From assembly GCF_002865645.1 (NCBI RefSeq), contig NW_020194691.1, positions 1,178,001 to 1,242,000 of the forward strand: 64,000 nt of DNA, written 5' to 3'. Below are positions 1-13,200 of this stretch, in pieces. The first letter of the stretch is position 1; the number at the start of each line of letters is the position of its first letter. Under the pieces are notes generated by a model. The model saw nothing but the letters and a program-made list of their open reading frames with translations. It made no database searches and had not been told where the DNA came from. Both the position numbers and the translations under genes were made by a program. This stretch comes from Hyaloscypha bicolor E (taxonomy: Eukaryota > Ascomycota > Leotiomycetes > Helotiales > Hyaloscyphaceae).

Positions 1-1140
1 TAATATATGTCTTTATAAATTCTTTATATATCTAGTAATAATTATAAATACTAGGCTATAGTAGCTATAACTATAATAAATAAGGGCGGCTTTATAATAT
101 ATAATTTATATTACCTTTTTAAATTAGTCTTATCTTACCTAGCCTTTATTAGTAACTAGTAGCTAGTACTAGAGTTATTATTATTAAATCTAATAATATT
201 AGAATAATTAAGTATATATAAGATATTTTACTTACTTATAGTCTTTAATATATTAACTAGAACTACTTCAGGTATTAACTTATATATTATAAGCTTTATT
301 TGAATCTTACTAAACTCAAAGATACTATTAATATAATTCTTATATCTAACCAAATCTAATATAATAATAGATAATTATATCTTTAATAAAATATATATAC
401 TATTCTTGCCCTAACCTATATCTTTTAAATACTATATACTAGTTACTTTTTAAAATACTATTCCCGAGTTATACTTTATTATATTTATAATTTAATACTT
501 TAGAAAAATTACCTACTATTTTATAATACTAGAATCTAATCTAGTTAGTATCTAGCTTATTATCTATATTTAGTTAATAAGAAGGCCTCGGTATATAATT
601 ACTATATATATAGGAAATAAATCTCGAATAGTTTAATATATCCTATATAGGATAAGAGATTTATAGGAAAATACAAAGTCCTTAAACTATCTTACTAAAA
701 GAGCCCGAGTAAGTATAGCTTTAGTAAGATTAGAGAATCTAAAATATAAGCCGTCTCTAGGCCGGCTATTTATTTTGCTTTAATTAAGAAAAATAGATTT
801 CTGGCTCAGTGAGTTTAGAAATTAGAAATATTTTCTAAATATTTAATAAAACTATATATAGGCTAAAATATCCCTATTTATTCTTTCCTAGATATTAGGT
901 CTATCTAGGGTAATTATTAAAGATTTATAAAATACCAAGAACCTCTAATATTTTAAGCTTTCTTAAGATACTATACTAATATATACTTATAACTAATATA
1001 GATTAGAAGCTATAAGATAATATATTTATTCTTATAATATATAATAGGCTATTAATTTTCTTAATAAAAGTATTTATACGAATTTAGATATAATTATAAT
1101 AAGCTAATAATATAAATAATTTGAATTATTAGTTTAATAT
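1..1140. other. AT-rich RIP-degraded DNA, no gene seen
   Basis: Extremely AT-rich, with CpA and TpG nearly absent and TpA abundant, which is the RIP signature. Short open stretches exist (around 860-1060 on +) that may be the 5' part of the degraded frame that follows. I recognise no protein family, LTR or RNA gene here. Confidence 0.6.
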
Positions 1141-1149
1141 AGAAAAATA

Positions 1150-2210
1150 GAACCGGAATATTAAGTCTATTTCTTATAATAATAGAATTATCTTCTATTT
1201 TCTCGAGATTAATAAGTTATAGAAAAAGAAGTTTTACTCAAAATAAGTAAAGATTAATTTAAAGATAATTAAGAAACGGCTAGCCTTATATATAGTACTT
1301 GCTATATTATAACTATTTATAGGATTATAGGATTCTTTTTATAAAAGAACTCTAAAGTATATTAATTATCTTAAATATAATAATATAAAGTACATTAGTC
1401 TTACCTTAAAAAATACTAACTAATAATAATAGGAACTTATATATTACTTTAATAGTATAAGAAAGGCGTGAATATTTATTATTAGTAGTAACCTAGAGCT
1501 TATAAAGAAAATAGATATAGTAATAATAAAACTAATTAAGATAAGGGTTCTAATAATATTATTTATAAATAAAGAAGATATTATACGAGGATTTTAGAAT
1601 AAGATAATCTTTTATTAAGTAAGTAAAGATATTACTAGAATATGGCTTTAATAAAACATTCTAGCTATTAATAAAATAATTTCTTTTATTAGGACTTTCT
1701 TGGCTAATATATTATATTTTAAAGATAGTTATATTATTATAAAAGTTCTTATTAATTCTATAAGATATTAAACTAGAGAGGTATTATAGTATATATAGTA
1801 TAGTTATTTAATAAACTATATAGTACTAGAATATACTAATAAATAAATAAAGGTAGCTAATATTTCTATAAAGGAAAAAGGCTAATTCTAGATAGTATAT
1901 ATATAGCTTTAGATATTCTCAATATATAATTACTTTCGTATTACGAATCTTGTCCCGAAAACTAATAGTAAGTATAAGATTTCTAGTATTAGACTAGATC
2001 CAGAATAATAGCGAGAATTTGCTGCAATTATTAAAGCTTTCGGGTTTAAATTAAAGGTAATTAATTTTCTACTTAAGGAGAACCCAGACTATATAAATAT
2101 TTAAGATATATTCTTAAAAGCTAGATTACTAAATAGATATAAATATAATCTCTAAGTTAAAACCCAGTTATACTACAAATTATTTTACTAAATATAAGTA
2201 ATATAATAGT
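1150..2210 (+). pseudogene. RIP-degraded protein-coding frame, family not recognised
   Basis: One frame can be followed for about 350 codons, broken only by TAA/TAG and a single TGA. These are the stops expected when Gln (CAA/CAG) and Trp (TGG) codons suffer C-to-T or G-to-A RIP. Recognisable unbroken patches include EFAAIIKAFGFKLKVINFLL near 2025-2085. The translation looks like a soluble, charged fungal protein. I found no P-loop, zinc finger or reverse-transcriptase motif. It could be the N-terminal half of the same protein as the coiled-coil frame downstream. It is certainly non-functional. Confidence 0.45.
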
Positions 2211-2439
2211 AGCTATATTAAGGTATATTATTATAATAGACTATAAATATCTCAAATATAAAGAAAAAGTAATAGTACGAGTAATTATATAAAAGAATAT
2301 TTAAGAAATATAATTCTTGCTTTTTCTTCTATAATATTTACTAAATATCTCTTAGTAAGAAGTATATTATTAACTTATTTATTAAGTATAATATCTTATA
2401 ATTCTTCTTTTAAATTCTAGCCCTTTTTACTAACCTATT

Positions 2440-4960
2440 ACTCTAGTATAATATAGGCCTAGAGACTATTAATAGGTATATCTAGTATATACTAGAATAG
2501 AATAATAGCCTTAATTAAGCTCGCAAATATATTCATATACTTTAGAATAGTATAGCCCAAACTATAATCTAGAATATAGCCCAGAATATAGTATATAAGG
2601 CTATATAAGCTATAATTATACTATAGCTAAAAAATACCGAGAAATAATTAGCTATATAATAGGAAAAAATATATATAATAATATAAAGCTATTTGAGGCT
2701 CGAGAAAGTTTAGTAAGGTAACTTATATAAATTTAATATTATTAAAAGAGAATTAATAAACTTGAGACTATAGAGAGAAATTATATACGGAAAGAATTAT
2801 AATAATAGTTAGAATTAGCTAAGAAGCTTTATTAGAATTAGTAAATAATAGAGGCTCTTAAAAGAATAATTATAGATTACAAATCTACTTATAAAATATA
2901 AGTTATATTTATAAAGTAATACTAAGATTAATAAGAAATAGTAAATGAATTAGAGAAATATTACTTAATAATTATAGAATTCGAATATGAGATCTCGGAA
3001 TATAAGTCTAAAAGTAATAGGTAAGTATTAGTAGTAAAGTTATTATAATAGTAGCTTGCTATATATTTATAATAAGTAATAATAGAATTAGAAGTATTAT
3101 AGTCAAGAATTACTTAATAAGAGAAAGATAACTTATAAAGGCCAGAAGATATTAATACCGGAGTAATATCTCAAGGCTTCTAAGAAAGAATTACCGAATT
3201 AGAACTCGTTAGTTAATAGTAGGCTAAAGACCTAAGAAATTCCAAAGAAGTAGCTATTATTAAGGACAGGACCTTAGATATAATACTTATAAAGATTAAG
3301 GAAACTAGAGAAAAAGTAAAGAAGATAAGTATAGCTTTTATAGGACGACTCTAGCTTGAGCCGAACTATAAAAATAGTAATTATAAGACAATTTATTTAG
3401 ATAAACTTTAATTTAAAAATCTGCCTTTAGTAAAGACATAATTTAATAAGATTAAAAACCTAAAAAAGTTAATTACTAAGTTTATTATTCTCTATAGCCA
3501 GGATAGCCTAGTATATAATAAAAATACTTATATAAAGATTCTCGAATAATAGAAGCTAGTTCTGGGCGAGCAGCTTACTATTATAAATAAAACAGGTACT
3601 AGAGTCAAAATAGGAACTCCGGATCTTAAGCAAATACTTATAGTTATAAATAGATAGGCAGGAGTCCTAGAATAAGAAAGTCAGGCTATCTATAACCTTT
3701 AAGCAGAACTAGATATAGTAAGGGCAATTACTAAGAACTAATAGTAAAAGGCGAAACATATTAAATAGCTTAAGGAAAAGCTTATAGAAATAAAGAAGTA
3801 ATTATAATAAGAATAAGTAATTACTAGAAACCTCGGAGAAAGCCTAAAAATAGTATATAATATTATATAAAGAGATATAAAGCTTATAAGTATTCTTAAA
3901 GAAGAACTAGATATAGCTAAGGCAAAGAATAAAGCACTACTTTAGTAAGGAAAAGCAGCTATTATAGAGCTTATAGTAGAATTAAAAATAGTTAAGATAA
4001 ATACTAAAATCTTATAAAAAGAAATAAAATGAATTTATAGCCTAGAAATAAAGTTAAATAATTTAAGAATAGTATTATAAGCTATAGGTAATATATAAGA
4101 GAAATTAGAGAAAACAAGATAGGACCTGGAAAACTTGAGATAACTTTTAGGCTCATATATTAAGAAGCTAAAAATAGTAAAGGCTAATACTAAAAAGAGG
4201 CTAGAAGCCTTTAAGAGCTAAATAATAGGCTTGGAAAAGAACCTAGAAATAATATAGTAATTTATTAAGAAAAGAGAAATAGAATTAGTAGGCCTAAAGC
4301 TTAATATTAATAATAATAATAAGTATATAAGATTATTAAAGGCATAACTATTTAAGACAAACTATCTAATATAGCTAGAGAAAGAAAAATAGAAACTCGA
4401 GGCTAAGTAGAAAAAGATTTAAGCTATAATAGCTAAGGCTTTTGCCTTAAGTAGCCAGGATCTTAGGGAACTTATATAGTAGGAAGCATATATTAATACT
4501 AGTTTTTTATAGATTAATAAGAAAATAGTTATAACGGGATTAGATATTATAAGATATATAAAATATAAAATATAGTTTAAAAGTTCTAAAACTGGCTGCT
4601 AGATAGGTATTAATTATATTTTTATAGAAGACCTAGAGAAGAAGTTTAAGAAATTATATAATTAGGTTATTTATTATTTCGTAAATAATACTATAATAAT
4701 AGTAAAGCTAGGGAAATATAAAGACTTCCTAGCAAATTAAAAATATCTCGCTAATTACGGGGAATTCTTTTATTATAGCTATAATCTATCTCGGAAGAGA
4801 TACTATAATCTGGATAATACGAGAGAAGATTTAAAAAGTACTTTAGGACCCAGAGTCCAGAAACTAGTAAGACTTTAGACTAAGTTTAAAGAACCCTATA
4901 GCTAATCCCTATTTCCTTCTTTTTATTGCCTTTTATATGTATTTCGAGGTAGTAATAAAG
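2440..4960 (+). pseudogene. RIP-degraded long coiled-coil coding frame
   Basis: From about 2440 to 4960 the plus strand is purine-rich and reads as a highly charged Lys/Glu/Leu/Gln protein of roughly 800 codons with TAA/TAG at presumed Gln positions. Patches such as LKEELDIAKAKNKALL (about 3895-3945) have the heptad-like spacing of a coiled coil. No catalytic motif was found. It is on the same strand as the frame at 1150-2210, so both may be pieces of one large gene. Family unknown. A protein with a globular N-terminal part and a long coiled-coil tail is the best description I can support. Confidence 0.45.
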
Positions 4961-5289
4961 ATAGGTTATAGTAATATTAATATTAATATTTAATTCTTTG
5001 TCTCAAGAGATCTGTTATAGTAATGGCCGTTCGGGTACTAGTAAAAGAAAGCTACGAGATAGAAGGGTTAGCTAGTATATAATACTAATGCGAGCTGGGT
5101 CCTGGCCCTCGAGTAATTACGAGTAAAGATTATTATAGATTTAATCTAATAATTAACTTGATCTAATATTGGATTTTGGTGCGGGGCTATTCTTCTTCGC
5201 CTTACGCTAACCAAATTCGGTTAGTCTTGCCGTCCGGCTTATAGTTTGGCCCCCAAATCCCCTACTCAGATTCTAAGAGAATAATTTCA

Positions 5290-7779
5290 TTTACCTCAGA
5301 ACTCGTCCTAAATAATTATAATAGTATATTTCCCCTCGGAATTAGCTTCTCTGCCATAGAACTATTCCTCGTTAAGGATAACCTCTCTGCTATTATTCAA
5401 AAACTTATCTGCTACCTAGCTCTTATTAGCTTTAATACCGTGCCATATAGGGAAGACACGTAATATTCCATATCTTTTAAATACTCCTCGATTCTCTATT
5501 CGTTCCAAAACTAAATAACTATACGAGTTATTATGTAATTCCTCCTCTTACAAAATTAGAAAATAATATAACTCTTTCTTTAATAATATATTAAAAGGCT
5601 TATTAGTATCTATTAATAGACTCTCATTATACTATACTTTATTTATTATGAAAAAGCATACTAGAGGATTCTCTGAATTAATCTCTGGGTTATAGTATTT
5701 AATATATTTATATAATAAGTCCTTAAAGTTCTTAGTCTTTTATATAAAGCACGTTATTAATAGTCCTCGAACTATTAACGCACTGCCTACTACTTGTCCT
5801 ATCTTATCTGTAATTTTCTTCTATATACTTATATATAATATTTTAATCTCGAATTTATTCTTAATCCGGGATTCCCGTCTAGGAATATTAATTCTACTAT
5901 TAATACTTGCCCAAGACTATAAAGGTGCCTTATATTCTCTTGGTTATTGGAATATACTACTAACCGACTATAACAAGTTTCGTTCAAGCTTAGTATACTA
6001 TATCCTAGTCAAATAGTTATATCCCATTTATACTTTTATTATTTCGGTAATACCCGCTAAAGCAACTAGCTTGTCTTATTTAAAAGTCAACTCATATAGT
6101 AAATAGATAGAAATAATATAGTTCCAAAAATCTATTACCTGTATTTGGCTTTCGATTCCATTTATAAAAATTTGCCCTTGCCCTTAGCTTAGGACACTTT
6201 CCCAGAAAATTATTATATGACTTGAACTAGTATTTCAGAATTCTATTACTAGCCTTTAGAAAACTACTAAGGTTAGGGATACTATTAATACTAACGGATA
6301 TCCTTTTAGAGTACTCGGATGCAAACTTGCTACTATATTAGACGGTGTTTACATAATACTAGTATTTACTATATCTATTATTCCGACTTCCAAGTTAGAG
6401 TAATACTTTATAAATAGGTCTAGTATATTCTTTTTGAAAAATCTGCCATTTATTGGCCGTATCTAAAAGTTAGGAATACCTATAGGATAAATCTCACAGT
6501 AATTATACTTATTATATTTCTAATATAACTACTTTTTTCCGAAATAAAGTATTCTCTTTACTATTATTTGCTTCTGGAGAACCTAACCTCGAGAAAGTAA
6601 AGGCCCGTCTAGAAGTATTCTAGACAGAAGGTAGTTGCGGTAAATAAGCAAATTACTATTACTATAATCTGTCTAGGATAAGGAGGTATAACAAGCCGTT
6701 AATTCGAGGGGCAATTTACTAGGTCGTTCCGTAAAGAGTCCTCCTTCCCCGTCTATTAAGCTAGTAGCGGTAATATTAAGAAGACTATTAGAGTAAACTT
6801 TGCCTATCTAAGCTAATTCCCGCTCCTAATCTTCCTTTAAGTTCTATATTATATATAAGAAATCTATCCAGAGATATTTCGTATCTAAGAATCTAATAAC
6901 CTCGATTATTCTCTGAAAGATTTTTGGTAAAAGAGAAATTTTCAAGCCCGCAAGTAGGTAACAGGCAGTTTCAGAAGTAAGTTTATATATATCTGCCTTT
7001 CCCTAATAGTAACTCAAGGTTATATAGTTCTCGATTACTCTATTACCCTTAGTCTCGACTAAGCGAATTATTCTATTCATTAATTCATTTAGATCGAGAA
7101 GGCATATTAGTAACTAGCCAGATATTTTCGTAGAATATCTGGAATGTTTATTAATACAGGTTTCTAACCAAGTCTGGGCATAATATAGAGGCCAATCCGA
7201 ATCTATAAATCTACTAATAGAATATTCGGGCGAATATCTTTAACCTTTGACTGATTCTAGAGTATAAATATTAGAAAGTACTCGATCCATTTATTAAGCT
7301 GCGTTAATTAATATACCTCTCTATTCGGCCAGATTATATATATAAGAGTCCAATCGTAGTAGAAGTAAGTAATTCACAGATATGTGGAGGGTCATATTAC
7401 TTCTATCCACTCTGTTACTATCTCTCAACTCGTATATAGTAAAGTTTCCGCCGAAGGCTTCTGTTCTTTCTACCCCAGTCGTAGCTTCGAGGATTAGCTT
7501 AGTAATCTCTGCGGGGGTCGAATTCTGTGGGGATAGATCTTCTTCTATGAATTTCTTGCAAACATCTTCGAAGATTTGCGTATAGATCCAATATTCCTTA
7601 AGAGCTGATTAATAAAGTCTCGAGATATCTGGCTGATGTATGCGATAATTGTGTTTAGGAGGAAATGTGGCACCCCTGAAAATGTCTCCTAGGTTGTCCA
7701 AAGATGCCTGATATACTGAATAATTGTGAAGGCTGTGGAAATCGCTACGGAATATATTTTTACACTCCTGACAAAGCAT
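5290..7779 (-). pseudogene. HET-domain (heterokaryon incompatibility) protein pseudogene
   Basis: The start is ATG at 7779 (frame opens MLCQECKNIF, the Cys-x-x-Cys opening common in this family). The minus-strand frame runs through the HET domain: a decayed LSYcWG-like stretch near 6990-7030, WIDFLYIIQN near 6850-6885 (family consensus WID-LCI-Q), a GK-Y-N-LLNITATS stretch near 6780-6810, and R-G-stop-VLQKQ near 6560-6600 (consensus RGWvLQE). C-terminally there is a DKLVALAGI stretch followed by a SWSWAS-like motif. HET proteins trigger cell death after non-self fusion. Codons from 7779 to about 7370 are nearly clean (one in-frame TAA near 7610), while the remainder is full of TAA/TAG, so RIP begins inside the gene. 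The 3' end is approximate. Confidence 0.85.
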
Positions 7780-8540
7780 CTTGAAAACAGGATAAAAGTT
7801 GAACTCGTAGCGCTCATCTATAATGAGGAGGTATAGGTATCGCAATACTATAAGTATCGAGAATTCCGGCTTATAAAAGGTAATTAGTGGTGGTGCGGTG
7901 GCAGGTTATTTAGAGAGGGAGTGGTTAGCAGCGAGTGGTTGGCGGCAAGGGGCTGGCTGATCCAGGCGCTAACAGAGCCGCCGACCGCGTACAGCCAGCC
8001 ATTGCGGCAAGGAGGGGCTTGCTGTCTATCACTACTTGATGAGTACCTCGAATTGTCTTTGCATGGCTTCAGCGCCTTTGAATTGAGAATGATGTCCTTC
8101 CGATTAATGCTCAACAGATTATTCATAGGTGCAGAATGGATAAAGGGAGGGGATCTCTCTAATACGGTATTCCCAGGACCAAGTCTAATGAATCTCAATA
8201 GTTAGGTCAGTCATCAAACAAGAGTGCTATCTCGATTATAGCTAATCTATTTCCACAAGATTCCGCCTAGCATTATAGAACCTGCGAACGGAGTAGTATC
8301 GAGCCAAACCTCTACCAGCCTTGTAATCGAACCTTCGGCGGGTCGACATTCTTTAGCAATATCTTAATTTAGTAGCTCACGCTCTAGTATACGAGTGTAA
8401 CTAGTTATTCGGTAGTAAGCCCTCGAGTAGTATCTTAACTCACTAGCTCATATCTTTGAGTATAACTAGTGCGATTAATTATTCTATAGTCAGTAGCCCT
8501 CGAATAATACTTCTATTCTCGCTCTCGCAGCTTTAAAATA
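7780..8540. other. Spacer upstream of the HET pseudogene, with a degenerate tandem duplication
   Basis: Composition is closer to normal up to about 8350. Overlapping open frames of about 95-105 codons on both strands (7884-8205) have no recognisable motif and I do not count them as genes. From about 8358 to 8515 a unit of about 75-80 bp is present twice. Each copy carries TATCTTAA, TAGCTCA and GTATAACTAGT-like words followed by GCCCTCGA. Confidence 0.5.
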
Positions 8541-9780
8541 TGATTAATAGTCTAAATTATAGATTGTAATACTTAAAAGGAAATACTGCCATAATTTCAA
8601 GTAGTAAAGATATTTCCCTAACGTGGCTATTTGTGCCTTTATTAACTTGGTAAGCCCGCTGTCTTTATATATAATTACTATAGTCTAGGAAAAACGTTAA
8701 AACTAGTGGCTTTCGCCAAATATAAATAGGACGAACCTATATATAATAGCTACTATGGTTATCTACTTACTACTTCGGAGATTAATAACTATATAAGAAA
8801 TATATAAGATAATCTAATTAGTATTATAGCTTGTATATAGTAATTACTCAAGACCTATAGGGCTCGAAAATCTGTATATCGGGGATCGGAAGTCTAATTA
8901 GAGCCATAGAGCCTAATTAAGAAAAGTAATAGGAATAATAAAGACGAATACGGGAATATTATTAAGACTAGAACTTTATTACTTAAATATTACATATTAT
9001 TTATTTAATAGAAATAACTAGTATTAGAAATCCTTTTGCCCCAATATATATAGTTAATAGCCCTATTAATATTATATAATCCTTTAATAACTTATTATTA
9101 TACTTGATCCTAGTAAAGAGAATATTAAAAGAACTATAAATTCTATTACCTATAATCTTTCTTTACTAGTCTCTTATACTCAAAGACTTATAATTAATAC
9201 AAAATAGTAATATTTCCTTTAACTTTATAAGAAGTATTATAAAGTTCTTTTATACTATTATAATTAAGCAAGAGTATTATAGTCTTACTTTACTATTTAT
9301 TACTTAATAACTAGGTATAGCTAAAATCAGGCTTAAGTATTAAACTTTAATTAGAGTTACTAAAAAAGCTAATAGCTTTTAAGTAGCTAATACTTATTAG
9401 CTTTTAAATATTTTAAATAGTATTATAGTTATTTTTGAGCTATAGCTAACTAGTTCCTTATAACCTAAGCTAATAGCTATTAAGTTTCATGGCTATAGTC
9501 TTTAAGAATTATAAGTATACTAGTATATAAGGTTAGTACCCTATATCTAGTAGTTTTTTTCTAAAAGTAGACTTTCCAGAAATAGCTATTCTCTCTAATA
9601 TATACGGATTTATATCTATAAATTTGAGTAATTAAAGAGTACTCAAATATAAAGTCGGAAAGTCGAGATAGAGATATAAGACTCTTATTTTTTTATATAA
9701 ATCTTCTTAGATAAAAGAACTAGTAAAGTAAGATTAACTTCTAAGTATTATTATCTTAACCTTATTACTAAGAAACTAGT
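8541..9780. other. AT-rich RIP-degraded stretch, nothing recognised
   Basis: TpA-rich, CpA/TpG-poor sequence. No frame, inverted repeat or LTR pair could be supported. It directly precedes the frame interrupted by the gypsy element. Confidence 0.5.
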
Positions 9781-9784
9781 CTCA

Positions 9785-10011
9785 AAATATAATTATAGCA
9801 GATATCGCACCTAATAAAACTAATACTACTATAACCGCTTAAATAGGCAAGAATAAAGGAACTATTTAATCTAATGGCCTCGCGACTCCAGAGCCTATTC
9901 CTGGCCTGGAGGCAGAGCGAATTACTACTAATTAACTATATTAGAATATAGAGATTTCAGAGCTTAAGAAAGTTCTCGGTATTAAAGTTAACCGCCGTCT
10001 TAATTAGATAG
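9785..10011 (+). pseudogene. Left part of a decayed frame split by the gypsy element
   Basis: A plus-strand frame with TAR stops reads to the LTR edge (patch ISELKKVLGIKVNRRLN near 9950-10000). It resumes in the same frame after the downstream LTR at 16725, provided the 5-bp target duplication is counted once. The protein family is not recognised. Its value is that it fixes the insertion point of the retrotransposon. Confidence 0.45.
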
Positions 10012-10284
10012 TATTACGATTTCCAGATACCCGGTATCTGAGATGCTTTGCCAGATGCCAGATGCCTCCTAGGCGCACGTGACGCGGCCGCCTCGCTAGG
10101 GAAATATGCTTGGAATGCACTGGAGATATTTAGAAGGCTAGCCCCTTCGGGACTAGCATACTATGAGATATATATACTCTCTCGCAGCCTCCTATATTCT
10201 AGTTTTCCTTTCCTTAGCTTTAAATCGTCTTTATAAGGGACCTTCTACCTTGCTTTCCAAGCCCTAAATACCGTACCCGTAATA
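10012..10284 (+). repeat. 5' LTR of the gypsy element
   Basis: This 273-bp direct repeat begins TATTACGATT and ends CGTAATA, consistent with TG...CA ends altered by RIP. It contains the hairpin-forming GGCTAGCCCCTTCGGGACTAG near 10137-10157. All differences I saw from the 3' copy are transitions, and this copy keeps more C and G. Confidence 0.92.
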
Positions 10285-13200
10285 GTATTTAAAGCTCACT
10301 TCCTTTAATTCTATAAAGGATTTCAAATAAATTAATTTAGAACTATTAGTAATATAGGCACCGCTAAGATAACGGAATCTCAGAAATACGAGTAATAGAC
10401 TCCAGAATAATAAAAGCGAAAAGCTTTAGAACCCTTAGAGAAATCAGGTATTTATACCTTTATAAATATATACTAGTAATATATTAGAAATCCCCCCGAA
10501 AACCCGAAAATCAAAGAACCTCGAATAAAGGCTACTCTTTAACTAAGTCCTAGAGTAATAGGTACTTATAGGCTAGTAACCTAACTACTACTCTCAAGCC
10601 CTATCCTATAATTTTATAGGCCCTATATATATGCCGGTAACGAGACTACTAGAGAGGATATAGTAGAGGAAAAGTATAATAGGTCGATTTCCTAAAATAC
10701 CATATAACCAGGAACTATATTAACTTCCGCCAAGGCTTCTAGTAAAGCTCCTACTAGTTCAGGTCATTCCGTTAGCGGCCCTTCCCGAACCGAGCATCCT
10801 ATTAGTATTCCTAGAGAATTTATAAACAAGTCTATAAAAATAGAACTCTCTGCTTTTATTATAAAGCTTCTAGAGACCAAAAACCATATTACTACCAGAG
10901 AGTTATATAAATAGGCTAAGAAATCCGATATCTTACTCTCTAATATTAATATTATTATAAAGAGCTATTAGGAGAATATCTAAAGAACTATTTCATATAA
11001 GAATACCTATAGCTATAATAAAGCTATTCTCGAAAATATACTAAGCTCTATAATACCAAGCTTAAGAATAATATTAAGTACTATATAGCTATAGTAGATT
11101 AGCTTATAATAGCTCTAACTACTTCTGCTTTACCTGCTCCGGCTACTCCGGCTATTTCGAACTTCTTTTAAAAGAATTCCGAACTATCTCTCGCTTATTC
11201 CTATCTAGGATTCCCTATATCTCATACTTTCTTTAGAGATACTAGAGTTACTAAGCTCCCAGATCTAACTCTCTTTACTAGAGATTATACTATCTTTAAT
11301 AACTAGCTAGTTCAGGTCAAGAACAAGCTATAAGGAAATACTAATTTATATTTCTTAGAAAATCTCAAGATTATCTATATTTCTAGTAAACTTACCGGTA
11401 ATACTCTTGCCCTAACTAATTCTTATATAGATAAAGATAGTCCGAATTAGTACTATTAGCTCTCAGAGCTTTACTCCTACCTAAAGAAGCTATACTCTAA
11501 CCCTAATAAGATATAGAATGCTTATTACGACTTTAATAAGCTTTAAATATACTCTAGTTAAGTATTTCAGGGGTTCTATACTTTCTTCTTATAACTATCT
11601 ATAGAAGATAGTATTAGTCTTTAAAATATTAAGTATAAACTAAATAAGAAGCTCTTACTAAAACTCCAGAAGTTAGTATATATATACTATAATAATTTTT
11701 CTATTAATACTACTTGCTTTACTTAGTACTATACTACTAATAATTAGTAAATTAAGGCTATATATAAGAAGACTAAGGAATATAAGAAGGCAGAAGCTAT
11801 CCTAGCTAAGTTTACTTCTAGTACTATACCCTTATATATTCCTAAGAAGTATATTTCTAAAAAGAAGCTTAAAGAGCCTATATTAATTACTCTTATTAAG
11901 TATATATCCCCTTATAAGTATAAGTAATATCTTATAAAAACTAAGGATCTCTTAACTATTAAGTATTATAACTATAATAAGTTTGACTACTATATTAGAT
12001 ACTATCCGGTTCTATATAGTAAGGAAACCAAGGTAGCTTTTTCTAGAATTAAGCCGGGCTTAGTTCCTATTTTACTAGAATATACTATTCTAGTAAAGTA
12101 TTCGGAGAATTCAAGCTCTAATTCTGGTATAGAACCGGGAAATAAGTATCCCTAAAGAAAGTCTCTACTTTAGGGACTTATAATATGAATTTAGTAGAGA
12201 TTAACTTGACTTGTCTAATAAGAGGAAATACTCTTATAATACCTTATATTATTAGTATAAATGAATTAGGAATTAAGTTTTCTTTCTTTATTAATACTAG
12301 AGCTAATAGTTATGCTTTTATTAATATAAAGCTTACTTAGCTTATAAAGTAATTCTTAGAAATAGAACTATAACTTCTTCTCTTATCCTATACTATATGC
12401 GGTTTTAATAAAAAGCTAGCTAAGTTTACTAAGAAATATATAGAAGTCTTATTTCTAATTAATAAATAAAGTATTAATATACCTATAATTATTCTAAACC
12501 TTAGAGATTATAATATTATCCTTAGTAGGAAATAGGTAATATATATTAATATTCTAGTTAATTATAAAAAATATAGGCTTATATAACTAAAGAATAAGCC
12601 TAAATCTATATAATTCGGTTATATTATTAGTATTTTATAGTAATAGCTAGAGAAGTAACCTAATAAGAAATATTAAAAAGATACTAATTAACGAGATTCT
12701 ATTATAAGCTATTTCTGGAAATCTTTTATTCTAAAGTAATCTTTCTTCTTTTAGACTAATTAGAGGAAATCATATAAGACTATAAAAAAGAAGCTTTTAT
12801 AGCCTAATTAAGATATAATATCCAAGCAAAAGCTAAAGAAATAGGAAGAGGTTCTTAATAAAGAGCAAATATTAGACCTAGCTATTCTTATCTTTATAGT
12901 ATTTAATTATATAGCCAAGAAAGAAAATAATATTATTAGTTAAATCTCTATTTATAAGATTAATAAGAAGCTTAAAGCTCGGAAAAAAGAAGCTATTCCT
13001 GGCCTAGAGAATTAATAACCAGGAGAAATAAAGCTTTAGTAGCTATAGAGAATATTATCTCCGGAACTTAAGGAATATACCTCTATTTTCTCTAAAAAAA
13101 AATCTAATATCTTTCCTTTTTATAGACTATATAATTATAAGATTCAGATTAAAGGCCTAAAAAGAACTAAGAGTATTAGATATTAATTCCTCTAGTAATA

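Noticed and set aside
7884..8205. Paired frames of 94 and 104 codons on opposite strands
   Set aside because: They mirror each other, lack motifs, and lie in the spacer upstream of the HET pseudogene.
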